DNA of 64,000 nucleotides from Saccharina japonica (Eukaryota > Sar > Phaeophyceae > Laminariales > Laminariaceae): NCBI GenBank assembly GCA_008828725.1, contig MEHQ01001776.1, positions 760,474-824,473 on the forward strand, written 5' to 3'. Made by a program: the position numbers and the translations under genes. Within the stretch, counting starts at the first letter, position 1; each line of letters begins with the position of its first letter. This document shows positions 1 through 12,900 of this stretch, in pieces. Below the pieces are notes generated by a model. It did not search any database, was not told where the DNA came from, and was given only the letters and a program-made list of their open reading frames with translations.

Positions 1-135
1 TACGCCATATAAGTCATACGCCTTATTGGGTAGTTTCTCAGGTGAAGGAGCCACGGCAGTCCAACCATTGTTTGGCGGCCAAACAAATGCTACTCCTATC
101 GTCGCCGGCGTCTAAAGCACTTTCGAAGGTCTCAC

Positions 136-270
136 CGCGCACAGCATCTCCACCAGCCCGCGCACAATGGTTGCCTTCACGGGAGGCTTTGTCGTCAACC
201 GCCCCCCGAGGGTGGCAACGCCATCCACGCACACGAACCAGTTCAGGTTGGACAGGTAGTATAGGCAGGT
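136..270 (-). CDS. Exon of unrecognised gene at left edge
   Basis: Acceptor TGTTGCAG, then 45 codons TCLYYLSNLNWFVCVDGVAT... ending LVEMLCA|GTGAGA. Phase 0 at both ends. Hydrophobic helical pattern; no family recognised. The next exon lies outside the window. Confidence 0.5.
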
Positions 271-1942
271 CTGCAACAGTAAGGGCGGGTGGCGGGTGAG
301 GAGGGGGGGGGGAGGTACTCATGTCGTGCGCGGCCGTAGTCGTATGACCATAGACCCTCGCATCTCTACAATGCCGGGACGGAGCACGTTGGGGTCTGAA
401 TGAGCAAACGAATAACATAGAAAAAAGCCAGGGAAATAAGCAGACCGACATATGAGCAGACAGACACACGAGAAAACAGGAGCACAGGCGAGAACAGACA
501 CACTGGCGGAGACACAAGAGCTGACACATCACATGAGCAAACGGATACATAAGCAAATTGATGCACAAACACACTGCAACACACATGCAACATACGCCAC
601 CAAACCACACCACACACCACACACCACACAGCACAACAGTACCCAACACAATAATGACACTACGTGTAACACACAACAAAGCACAGTACACACACAAAAC
701 ACAACACAACACAACACAACACAAAACACCACCTAACGTATACCCAACCGGCCACCCCACCCGACAAAAAAAACAGACAAACGCTGCAGAGGGCACACGC
801 GTTCACGTATAACACAACCCGACAAGCCGGATACACCTTTACATAAAATTACGCGGGACTTCTACAGGATGGCACCGCTGCAGCCTTTTGCATGTGTACG
901 AGATGGCACCCCCACAGGACAGCACCTCTAAAAAATGCCCATCTCTACAAGATAGAATGTGACACTTCTAGCATACAGCATCACCTCTATAAAATGACAC
1001 TACAACATGACACATCTACTGCTACGCTACTACCAACTACCTCTGCTTTACTACTCTACGGGTGGGCACAGTAAATAGGATCATTTTTTTGTCAGTAAAA
1101 ACAGGGAAATATATGGGTTCCTGTGACAACCGTAGTTCCTGTTTGCTGCGGCCCCCCCTGATACTACACTACCTGCATGTACATCATTGTTACATACTGG
1201 TGGTAACACATACACGAAACGCAAATGCATAGTCTACACATACAGACATCTACACACAATATATACACAGCGTGACACACCCCTACACTCCACAAGCACC
1301 TCTATGAAATACAAGACCAGTTTGTTCATCACGAATTATCTGGTCCAGCGAGCGACCGCCGTCCAGCTGTAAACAACAGCCCTGCCTGTTCGCGTGTTCT
1401 CTTACCAGTCTGCCAGCACCGTTCCGTGCGGTATCCGCTTGGTATTCCCACAAGCGCGATCAACCAAACAATGCCAGCTGCCGCTGTCAAAGTGAGATAC
1501 GTACTTCGTACTCAGCCGAAGAATATGAACCATAACGCCGAATGATCTCTAGAACAACAAACTACACATTAATAGCATATCGGTTCCCGATTCCTAATCA
1601 TATTTCTCTTTAATAAGGCCAAAAGAGACCTAGATGGGACCAACAAAAACCGATCTCCTACAAAGCATATTCGCTTCTCAGTCACAACAAGGCCCTTCCC
1701 GGTCAGGCCATAAACCCCAATGCCTCTCAGCAACCACGCTCACCTCCTGGTAACCTTCCTCAAACAGAGCCTTAGCCTTCTGTGCGTCCAGAACCACAGG
1801 GAAGCGATGGTTCTCCCAGTCCTCCTCGTCGTCCTCTTCCTCGCCATCATCATCGTCCTCCTCCTCCTCATCCTCCTCATCATCATCGTCATCATCATCA
1901 TCATCCTCATCATCGTCATCATCATCATCATCATCACGATCG

Positions 1943-1973
<31 letters not shown>

Positions 1974-2308
1974 CCACATCATCGTCCTCCTCCTCGTCGT
2001 CGTCATCGTCATCCCCATCCTCCGCCAGGCCACGAGCCGCTCGCACGAAAGCCTCAGCTGCCGTGACGGCGTTGCTAGCCCCCCTCCCGCCCTCCCCAAC
2101 ACCCCCCTCGCTCCCCCCGCCCCTCCCCTGCTCTTCCCCTCCCCACTCCCACCCCTCCTCGCCTCCTCTCTCTTTCTCTTTCTCCTCCTCTTCGTTTGCG
2201 CGTTGTTGTCGGCCGCGCCCCCCTCACACCCTTTCCTCCTAAACTCCCCGCGTCCTCGGGCGTCTCCTCCTCGGCTACCACCGCCGCTGGCGCCGCTTCC
2301 GTCGCTGC

Positions 2309-2351
<43 letters not shown>

Positions 2352-3960
2352 GCCGCCGCCGCTGCTACAGCTGCCGCCGCCGCGTCCGTTTGCCGCGGCT
2401 CACGCTCCACCTTCCCGAGGCTCAGCAAGATCTTGCGCACCTCCTCCCCCTCCTTCTCCTTCCCCCTGCCTGCCACCGCCGCGGCCGGCTGCGCCCCCCT
2501 CCCTGCGCTCTCCTCACGCTCGCGCTTGCCACCTGCTACCGGTGCCACCCCCATCTCAACCCCCACCCGCTCCGCCCCCCCCACCTCCTTCCCCGCTACC
2601 GACGCTACCGCTACCACTTCCGCCCTTCCATCGTCCACATCCATAGCCTGCGCCTGCGAGCCTACAGCAGAACCCGTTTCCCCGCTAACACCAGCCGCCG
2701 CGGCAGCCAAGCTCGCTCCATCCCGGCCGACGACATCCCCGCCGCCCACCCTACCCCCCGCTCCCACCCCAGCCTCCTTACCGCTGCCACCACAGTCGGC
2801 ACCGCCCCTCGCTTGCCCGTGCCCTTGCGGAGGGCGAGGGCCGCACCCCTGCGCCTGAGGGCTGCCAGACTCGCTCTCCGAGCAGGCCGGGTTGCCGCGA
2901 GAGATAGCACCCCGGCAAGGCTGCGCTCGAGCGGCCCGCCTCCGCCGCTCCATGTTGTACCCCCGGTAGAGGGAAGGGGGCATCTGGATGCCGACTAACG
3001 GTCCCGCTCGGTCAGCCGGAAGGCTGTTCGTTCGCCGACGGCGTTTTTTCAAGAAGTGAGGCGGGGTGGGCAGGGGGGAGGGGGAGGGGTTGGGATCGGC
3101 CGCGTATTGTTGCGTGGTTACGGCGGAACGATATGGCATGAAACGAACAAGAAAGGACATGGGAACGAAACGAAACAAAAACAAAACGAACGACACGAAA
3201 CGAAACGAAAACAAAACGAAAAATAAAACCACCCGAACATGAAACAAACACGAAAAAACGAAACGAAACGAAATGAAACGAAACAAAACGGAAGAAGCGC
3301 AACGAACGAGAACAAAACGAAAACAAATGAAAATAAAAACGAAAGGAAAGGAAATGAGAACGAAAAAAAAAACGAACGAAACGGAAAACCGAAACGAAGC
3401 GAAACGAAACGAAACGAAACGAAACGAAACGAAACGAAGCATGCGTTTTTGAGCGGAGTAGGGCGAAAGATAATAGATGGGATGAAAAACCAAATTAAAA
3501 ATAAAAATAAAATAATAATAAAATAATAAATCATCCTCACATGTTGCTGTTGTAAAAGTCGTAGGGTCCATTGGTCGGCGCCCTAACTCGCGGGTTGTTT
3601 GAAGCTTGCGGACGGAACACCATGACCGGCCGAAGCGCGTCCATCAGGGGTTCGTTGTCCTGACAGTCAGTGCGGAAACCGAGACAAGGAATAACAACAA
3701 CAGCACCACCAACAACAAAGACGACGACAACAGCAGAAACAGGGGAATGAAAACAACAACAACAAAAATAAGAACAGCAGCAGCAGCAGCAACAACAACA
3801 ACAACAAAAATAAGAACAGCAGCAGCAACAACAACAACCACAACAACCACAACAATGATAACAAAATAAGAACAGAAGCAGCAACACCCTCCCCCCTCGC
3901 CCGAATATAGGCCTCATTACGTGCAGCAAAACCAACACCGTCACCGGCCACCCGCATATC

Positions 3961-3994
<34 letters not shown>

Positions 3995-6900
3995 CCCCCG
4001 GGAACGCAGGCCTCATTATGTGCAGAAAACCCATTTTACTATAACCGGGCAAACACCACCCGCCGACCGCCCGCCCCCGAACAAAGTCGTCATATAACAT
4101 GAGCAGCAAAACCATCTCCACACCCGGTCACCCCCCCTTGTTTCACAAAACCCGACATGCTCCGTCCCGGCATTCTAGGGATGCGAGGGTCTATGGTCAT
4201 ACGACCACGCGGCCATGCTTATATATTGATCGCAGCTACCGCCACCAAGCAGCAAATGAGAACGGCCCCCCCCCCCCCCCCCCCTCCCCCGCGCCGCGGC
4301 ACAGACATCGATATGTGCAGCAAACCTATCTCCAGTTTGCTTACCCGGTCGAGGGTTCGGATGAAGAACTCGATAGCGTGTTGCAGAAACACTTGAGCCG
4401 GTGCATCATTCTCCAGATCCTGCCGGCCCATCACTGCGGTGATGGCGCTGGTGACATGACAAGGAAAAAAAAGAGGAAAACAAAAAAAAAATGCAACGAA
4501 ACGAGGGGAAAAAATGAGGGAAAAAACAAAACAAGAAACGAGGGAAAAAGATAAGACCAAAAAAAACGAGAAACAAAAAAAAGCGAAACAAAATGGGGGG
4601 AAAAAACGTGAACGGCCACGAAAAACAACGGAAAAACAACAGGCAACATAAAAAATGAAATAAGAAGAGTGAACTAAAAAAAAAAAAAAAAACGACAAAA
4701 AAAAATAAAAAAAAAAGAATAAAAAAAAACGGAAATGAAGAGAGTTGTCAGAACGGCCAAGGGAAGGGCAGCAAATACGATACAACCATACCTGTAGACG
4801 ATCTAGATCGCGCTCTGTCCGAGACTTGTGCTACGATGCTACGTGGAAGAAACGTGTTTCAACACATGCTACCAGTCGGTCTACCGTAAAACTTGTGTAA
4901 CTGACCATCTAAAACGTATAGTAGGTTTAATCCACAAACATAATATAGATATAAATATATATGTATACATATACATATGTATACATACACATACACATAT
5001 ATTATGAACGGAATATACTGCTGTAGAACAACCGCGTCCGGCGTGTCTGACGTACCACGCAGCTTGCAAAAGTTGAGTTACAGCCACTCAATCGGCCGTA
5101 CTCACAGTAGTCGTACTCACAGCATACTTCGTGTTTCATTCGTTTTATAAAGTCCCACCGCAATCCACTTGCCGTGGCGATTACCGTGAATTGCCGTGGC
5201 TATTTCCGTGGCAACGCCGTGGCCATTGCCGTGGCCATTGCCGTGGATTGCCGTGCCAATTGGCGTGAAAAGCCTATGGAGTATTATGAAGGGATTATGT
5301 ATCCAAGGAGGACCATAATATGAGGTGGGCTTATATTCTACTAAATATTATGAAGAAAAAATTATACCAGGAACCTGGTATAGTCCACTTCGTCTCGTGG
5401 TCCATCATTTTTCCTCTCCTCATAACATGCAGTGGATGCATGCTACGATAGAGGTGCGCCATGTTTTTTCTGAGCTCCTCACTTAAGGAGCGTCATACCT
5501 CACCGAAAAAATGAGTTTGGAGAAAAATAAAAGTGCTACCGGATGCGAAATCTCATGACCGAAGTATACGCTGAAAATGTATTCGTCTCAAAAATGAAAG
5601 TCCGACGAATTTGGGTTAAGGGGCCAGATCGTTCAGAAAACGATTCAGCCAAAAAGTGCTACCTCTACCGTAGCACGCGTCAGTGGAAATTGCCGTTTTT
5701 CGTGGATCGCCGTGGCCATTGTCGCAATTGTCGTGGATTGACCTGGCAATGTCGTGGCAATTGCCGTCGCACTTCCGGGGGCTGCGATGGCAGTTGACGT
5801 TGGAATTGTCGTGGCAGTTGCCGTGGATTGCCATGGCAATTTGCCGTTGATTGCTGTGGATTGCCATGGCAATTTGCCGTTGATTGCCGTGGATTGCCGC
5901 GGCAATTGCAATGGAGCTGGTCATGGAAGCATGCTGTGGCACTTGCACAGATGTACACTATTTGCCTTTTTGGCGGTATGCCGTGGGACTGCCATGGTAC
6001 CAGCCATGACATATGCCGTGGCATTGCCGTGGCCAACCACGGCATGCGACGGCGTGCCATGGAAGCCCATAGCGTGCCGTGGCAGTACCCTGGCAACCTC
6101 CACGGCATGCCTTGGCAACCCTCACGGCATGCCGTGAAACACGCACGGTAACTACCACGGCATATGCCACCGTATGCCACGGCATATGCCACGGTAACCC
6201 CCACGGCATATGCCATGGGCATGCCACGGTATATGCCACGGTAGCCCCCACGGTATGCCACGGTAACCCCACGGCATATGCCACGGCATGCCACGGCATA
6301 TGCCACGGCATGCAACGGCAACCCCCACGGTATGCCGCGGTAACTGCCACGGCGTGCCACGGCATATGCCACGATGATATGCCACGGCATCATGAAAGAC
6401 TTGGAAAAACAGCATGGTATATATGTGTCATCACTGTTTTATCAATATGCCATCATGATATTGATACGCTGCAGTGATTTGAACTAAAAAATTGATCCGT
6501 AGACGAGTTCAGTGGGGGGCGTTGACGCCAGATGAGGCATTTTGCGCGCGGCTTCCTGCAAAAACAACAATCAGTGGTAAACACGACAACAGTTTCGTTG
6601 GGGATTAGTTATTCCGTTGTAGCGTTTGCCATGGTGTGTAGTTTGTGGCGTGAAACCCTTTGACGTGGCAGATGGAGGGCATATGCCGTTTTGCATCACG
6701 CCGTAGCGTATGCCATGCGGTGGTGAGCCATACCGTGGTGGTTACCACGGTATGCCGTGGTGGATGCCATGGTTTTGACCGTGGGGGTCGCCGTGGTATG
6801 CCGTGGTGGTTGCCATGGTATTTGTCACGGAATGTCGTGGTGGTTGCCACGGTACGACGTGGTGCTTGCCACGATATGCCGTGGTGGATGCCATGGCATG

Positions 6901-9900
6901 CCGTGGTGGTAGCCACGGTATGCCGTGGTAGTTGCCGTGGCATGCCGTGGTGGATGCCATGCCATGCCGAGGGGGTGCCATGGCATGCCGTGGTGGTTGC
7001 CACGGTATGCCGTGGTGGTTGCCACGGTATGCCGTGGTGGATGCGTGGTATGCCGTGGTGGATGCCATGACATGCCGTGGTGGATGCCACGGTATTGACC
7101 GTGGGGGTTGCCGTGGTATGCCGTGGTGGTTGCCGTGGCATTTGCCATGCCATGCCGTGGGGGTCCCATGGCATGCCGTGCCACGGTATGCCGTGGTGGT
7201 TTCCACGGTATGCCGTGGTGAATGCCGTGGTATTAACCGTGGGGGTTGCTGTGGTATGCCGTGGTGGTTGCCATGGTATTTGCCATGCCATGCCGTGGGG
7301 GTCCCATGGCATGCCATGCCACGGTATGCCGTGGTGGTTCCCACGGTATGCCGTGGTGAATGCCATGGTATTGATCGTGGGGGTTGCCGTGGTATGCCGT
7401 GGTGGTTGCCATGGTATTGACTGTGGGGTTTGCCACGGTATACCGTGGTAGATGCCATGGCATTGACCGTGGGGGTTGCCGTAGTATGCCGTGGCGGTTG
7501 CCATGGTATTTTCCATGCCATGCAGTGTGGGTTGCCGTGGTATGCCCGGGTGGTTGCTTTGAAATGCCGTGGTGGTTGCCGTGGTGGTTGCCGTCGCATG
7601 CCGTGGTGGTTGACGTGGGGGCTGCCGCGGTTTGCAGTGGGACGCCGTGGGGTTGCCGTGGGACGCCGTGGGGTGCCGTGGGCCTTGCCGCCGCGATATG
7701 CCGTGGGGCTTGCCGTGGTGGTCATGTCGTGGCATGCCATGGTCAGTGCCGTGGCACACCGTGGCATCCCGTAGTTTGCCATGGAACTGCTATGAAATAC
7801 CATGGGCACTATCATGGCAATGCCACGGCATGCCGCTAAAAAAGCAAATAACGGCAACCAACACGACAATTGCCGCGGAAATTCCCACGTCACTTGCCGA
7901 GGAGGTGGCCATGAAACATACTGTGGCAAATGCCGTCGTACTTCCATCGGCTGTGGCAGCGCCATGGACAGTGGAAACCCGTGGGTCTTGCCGTGGAAAC
8001 CCGCGGCTTGCCACGGCAGCCCATAGCAAGACCCACGGAAGTACCGCGGTTAACCACAGATTGCCACGGTCACTGCCTCGGCACTCCACCAAAAAAGTAG
8101 AATAATGTGCATCCATTCATCCCGCGGTAATCCCGCGGCAAGTCCCGTGGCGAGTCCCACGGCAAGCCCCACGGCAAAGCCCCGCGGCAACACCCGCGGC
8201 AAGTGCCACGGCAAGCCCCAACCAAAGCCCCAACCAAAGCCCGCAGAAAAATCCACGGCAAGGCCCAATGGGAACAGGGTGCCAGGTGGACCTCAGGCGG
8301 TTCCTGGGGAGTGCTGGTTACATTTCGGCACCTTGTGGGTGGGAGCTGGGTGCCAAATGGGATGGGACCATTGCGGGGTCTACCTACCAACTGGGAACAG
8401 GGTGCCAGGTGGGGTCTTGCCATTGCCGTGGAGCTCGCCGTGGGCATTGCCGTGGGCCTTGCCGTGGGACTTGCCACTGGTCTTGTCACGGGTTGCCATG
8501 GGTCTTGCCGCGGGCCTTGCCGTGGACATTGCCGCCGCGGGTCTTGCTGTGGGTCTCGCCATGGGGTCTTGCTTACCGTGAATATTGCCGTGGGATACCA
8601 TGACAAGTGCTAAGGCAATAGCCGCGGGCACAACCGTGGCACGTGCCGCGGCAGCGCCATGGCCGATGGTAACCCATGGGCCTTCTCTTGGCATGCCATG
8701 GCATGCCACGGCATGCCACTAAAAAGTGAAATAATGTGCGTCCGTGGTCTTCGCCGTGGGGCTAGCTTGCCACGTTCGCCGTGGGGCTTGCCACGGTTAG
8801 CCACGGTATGTCACGGCAGGCCACCGCATGTCACGGCATGCCGTGGGGCTTGTCACGGTTTGCCAAGGCTTGCCACGTTTTTCCAAGGTATGCCACGGTT
8901 TCCACGGCTTGCCACGGCTTGCCGTGGGGCTTGCCATGGAATGCCGTGAAACTTCCCGTGGGGCTTGCCATGGTTCGCGGCGGGGGCTGCTATGGTATTT
9001 CTATGGCTTGCCGTGCCGTGCCGTGGGCATGCTGTTGGCATGCTGTCGGGCGATTTCATGGCATAGTGCGATGATACAGTAGTACCGTGGGCTACAAGTG
9101 CCAAGGCATACCGTGGGTTGCCAAGGCATGCCATGGTTTGCTATGGGTCTGCCGCGGTTTCCCATGGACACTGCCATGGCAATGCCGCGGCACGCCACTA
9201 AAAAGTAAAATAGTTACAGTACTGTACATCCGTGGGTGGCGCTTGCCGTAGGGCTTACCGTGTCAGCCGTGCCGTGGTTTGGCATGGCTATTGCCATACG
9301 CTGCCACGACATGACACGACATAACATGACATATCATAGCATGTCATGGGCACTGCCGCGGGTTGCCGTGATATGTTTCATGGCACTGTCATGGCTTGCC
9401 GCGGGTTGCCATGGCATGCCATGGCCTTGCCGTGACTTGCCGTGGTACGTCATGGCACTGCCACCAAAAAGCCAAATACAACCTTCTGCTGCGGATCAGC
9501 CACACTCGTCCATGCCGGCAGCATGGGCTTCCCGGAAGGTCGCAGTGCCAGAGGCTGTGCCAGAGGCCACGCCAGAGGCAGCGCCAGGGGTTGTGTCAGC
9601 GGCCGCGACAGAGGCCGCAGTGCGCTCTATTGCTTTGTTTCGTCTCGGGGACTGCTGTTGCGTGCGAAACGCCTTACCGTCGGTAGTTTATGTCAGACAC
9701 AAGGTCCCCCTTCGGGATCGTGGCTGACTTGAAATCCCGAGGGATTTCGGGATTTCGCAAGCTGAAAAGGGGGAAAACAGCTGGCGTTCATTGCTCGTAC
9801 CAGCTATTTTATACCTGGTACGTATGTATGGTCTCTATCCTGAGCACTCATCGCCGCAGCTCTCACAGCCCCAACACCGGCACCTAAGGCTCATATGATT

Positions 9901-12900
9901 ATTGTGCGGTGTTTCTTTTTCCCGGTTCGATTTGGGCGTTTCAGCCAACCGTAGACGTTTTACGCCCGCAATGCTAACGGAGTCGGCCGTGCGCTTCTAG
10001 GAATGAGTCCACCTACTTCTACCCGGGAGGTGCCCAGCTCAAAACTCCGCTTCTTCACCGTCGCAGTTCGAATCACTACCGACTAGCCAACATCTGACTC
10101 AAAACGAGAATCTGAAGTAGCTCCGAAACCAAAAATAGGCCTATTTGCGGACGGGGTACAGCTTCAGATTAATTTTCGTCGGATTATGCACCGTGGACAG
10201 AAACTCGAACTACGCCTCTGGAGAAGCGGATCTTTGAGCTGGGTACCCCTCGGAGAGACTCTGGACTCATTCCGAGAAGCGTATGGCTGATTCCCTCGGT
10301 TTATCGGCCAAAAATGTATACCTGGTATATAATACGTAAACCACAGAAAGGTCAAAATCGAACCGGATAGCATCAGATCCGCATAAGAATCAGCCTAACC
10401 CTTAACCCGAACCCCAGCCCTAATCCTAGCCGTAACTCCAACCCAAAACGCAGGGCCTCAAACCCGGGGATGGCTCCTAAATATCCCCGTAGCCGTGATT
10501 ATGTACGCAGTCGTGGTTGTCAGCTTCCAGAAGGGAGATGTACTTTTTGTATTCTGTGAGTACAACTCTGGACAGAAATGCCAGGACTTTTTCTGAGTAA
10601 ATATCAAGACCAAACGGTCCTTACATTTCCGTCCAGAATGATTTAGCTTCTAATGAACCGGAGATCAGGAAAGCACGAGCTTTTATCGTGCTCGTGTACC
10701 AGGTGTTACATACCTGGCATACGTATATACGAGTATCATATACCTGGTATTAATAGTATACCAGGTATCATATATGATACGAGAAGCGTAAACTGCTGTC
10801 TGTGAGCGCCCATCCAAAATAAATTGATGCCTAAACGTATACGTCTTGTAATCGTGTAACACTATTAATATTAATATATACTCGTACGGCAGTAGTACCA
10901 GGAACCTTTAACCCTTTCAGAACTGCAAAACTTATCCCACACTAATTCCAAGTAATTTTTCCCCAAAATCGTGGGACCGGTTCTCAAGGGGTTAACATAC
11001 CCCTTTGACCCCAAATACAAGGATAATTTCGACTTAATGTGAATGATAATATGCAAACGGTCCTTATATTTCGGATCACAATGGTATACCAGGATATGTA
11101 TAGGTATACTTATATTTATAACTTGTAGCTTATACCAATATGTCCCGAAATATAAGCAACGTCTGGATTACTTATTAATATACAAAAGGTTATTGTATTC
11201 AGGAACAGGGCGGTACGTAGCACAGAATTTCCAATTTTCTCTAGACCAGAGAGGGTGCAAACGCCTACCAGGTACGTATTGATCAGTATTAATAGCGATT
11301 CGTCTACGGAAAAATCTCGACTACGTACGCATATACGACTCGTACTGCTGTTTTATGACGCTATCATGAAGAAATTTTAAATTTACATAATTTAGACTTT
11401 ATTAGGAGTACTCTAAACTCTAAAACCTAAACCTGATTTTGCAGGAAATTAATGGATGTTTTCGAAAACAAAAATATGGAGAGTAACGGGGACCAACTCG
11501 TAGTAAATAGGACCGAATTTTAATATTACTACTCGTACGAGTATTAAGAGTAAAAATAGGAAAATAGAAAATATATAGTTTTTTGTGTGTGAAGCAGGTC
11601 CTATTTACTCATCTAGTCCCCCGCTTTAGTACCAGATCTTCCCAACGCCGCCAATTTTTAACTCGACGCCAGAAATTCGTCCCAGCGGGTGGGTTATCTT
11701 ATATCTTGTGTGTTACTTTTTTTTTTTGTCCATCCCATTTATTATCTTCGCCCTTCTTTTCTGCCTCCCTCTTCAGTCGTAACTCAGATCCGGGGTCACT
11801 AAGTAGGCTCTTCTCCCCCCTCCCCACTACGGTGCTTGCCTTACATTTTTATCGCGAGAAGATTTCAGCACTCTCTTCCCTCGTCGACTTGCGTCGGATT
11901 CCGCCTACCCACGCCACGAAGGGGCGCTCTCAGCAATTGGTTCCTTTTTATTTTTTTAAATAAAGTAAATCTCACCACGGTGGGATTCGAACTTGGGTAC
12001 CAATGCCAGTAGTCGTTGAAGCTGACCACTGGTCTACCTGGGCGAACGGTTACTGATTTCTAGTGACTGCATGTCTGCATCTGCATGTATATACTGTTTG
12101 TTCTTGTCGTTGGTGTATAAATGATTATGTTACGATTTTCGTACCCAGTACGTTTAGAATTTCATAGGCTATTTACCAGGTATCTATTTATTCTCTTAAA
12201 TATTTGACCAGGATCTTGTACGACATACACCTGGTGTGTGTATCCTTCACATTAAACCTTCCTTTCTACCCGTCGACATCCAGCACACCCAGTGTCCGTG
12301 CCGATTCTTCATCCTAAAAAGGTACCAGTTATGTGGTCACAAAACTACGACACAGAGATACTACACTCAGTGCAGTAAGCAGAGCAGACAATGCAATGCC
12401 ATATAGACCTACCCTGCTATTAATAGCAATCCAGGTGCATGCAAGAGAAAAAAGAGAAAAAAAAACAACAAATATGAACATGTCAACTCTTTGTCGCTTG
12501 CAATCTCCACATCTTCATATACAAAGTTGGATATCAACCACTCAATCGACCCGCTTCACAGCTGCCGCATTTTTTTTAATGGGAAAGCGATTTTTTTTTT
12601 CAAATGGAATTGGATGAAGAATCTGATGCCGGATGTCGACGAGTGCTCACACGCATACACGTGTGCTGCAGTCAAGCTATAATGGCGATAAGCGATATCA
12701 GATGAGAGCTTCGCAGATAATGGCATATGCCTGGTTGGAATTTCAAATGGCATCCACCTGAAAATTGGCACGAGTACTTTGCTCAAAGAAAGGAATGTGC
12801 AAGTATTTACGTGATATGTATATACCACCCAGCCACCCAGGTGGTATTTTGCGTACCTGGTACTACATTGATTATTACTCGTAGAGTACTACAATAGACT

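Noticed and set aside
2075..3571. 498-residue minus-strand ORF
   Set aside because: Most of its first half is ACGAA satellite read as FRFVSF and its tail is Arg/Gly low complexity. Only a middle part is kept as a tentative exon.
6605..7965. Two overlapping ORFs of about 400 residues, rich in HHGIP and PWH
   Set aside because: Produced by GCCGTGG repeats in every frame; no start context, no domain, frames shift freely.
5158..9475. CRISPR-like array
   Set aside because: Repeats are short, degenerate, without uniform unique spacers, in a eukaryotic intron-rich setting.
10390..10445. Telomere repeat (CCCTAA)
   Set aside because: Only a few degenerate CCCTAA/CCCTTAA units; too short and irregular for an interstitial telomere claim.
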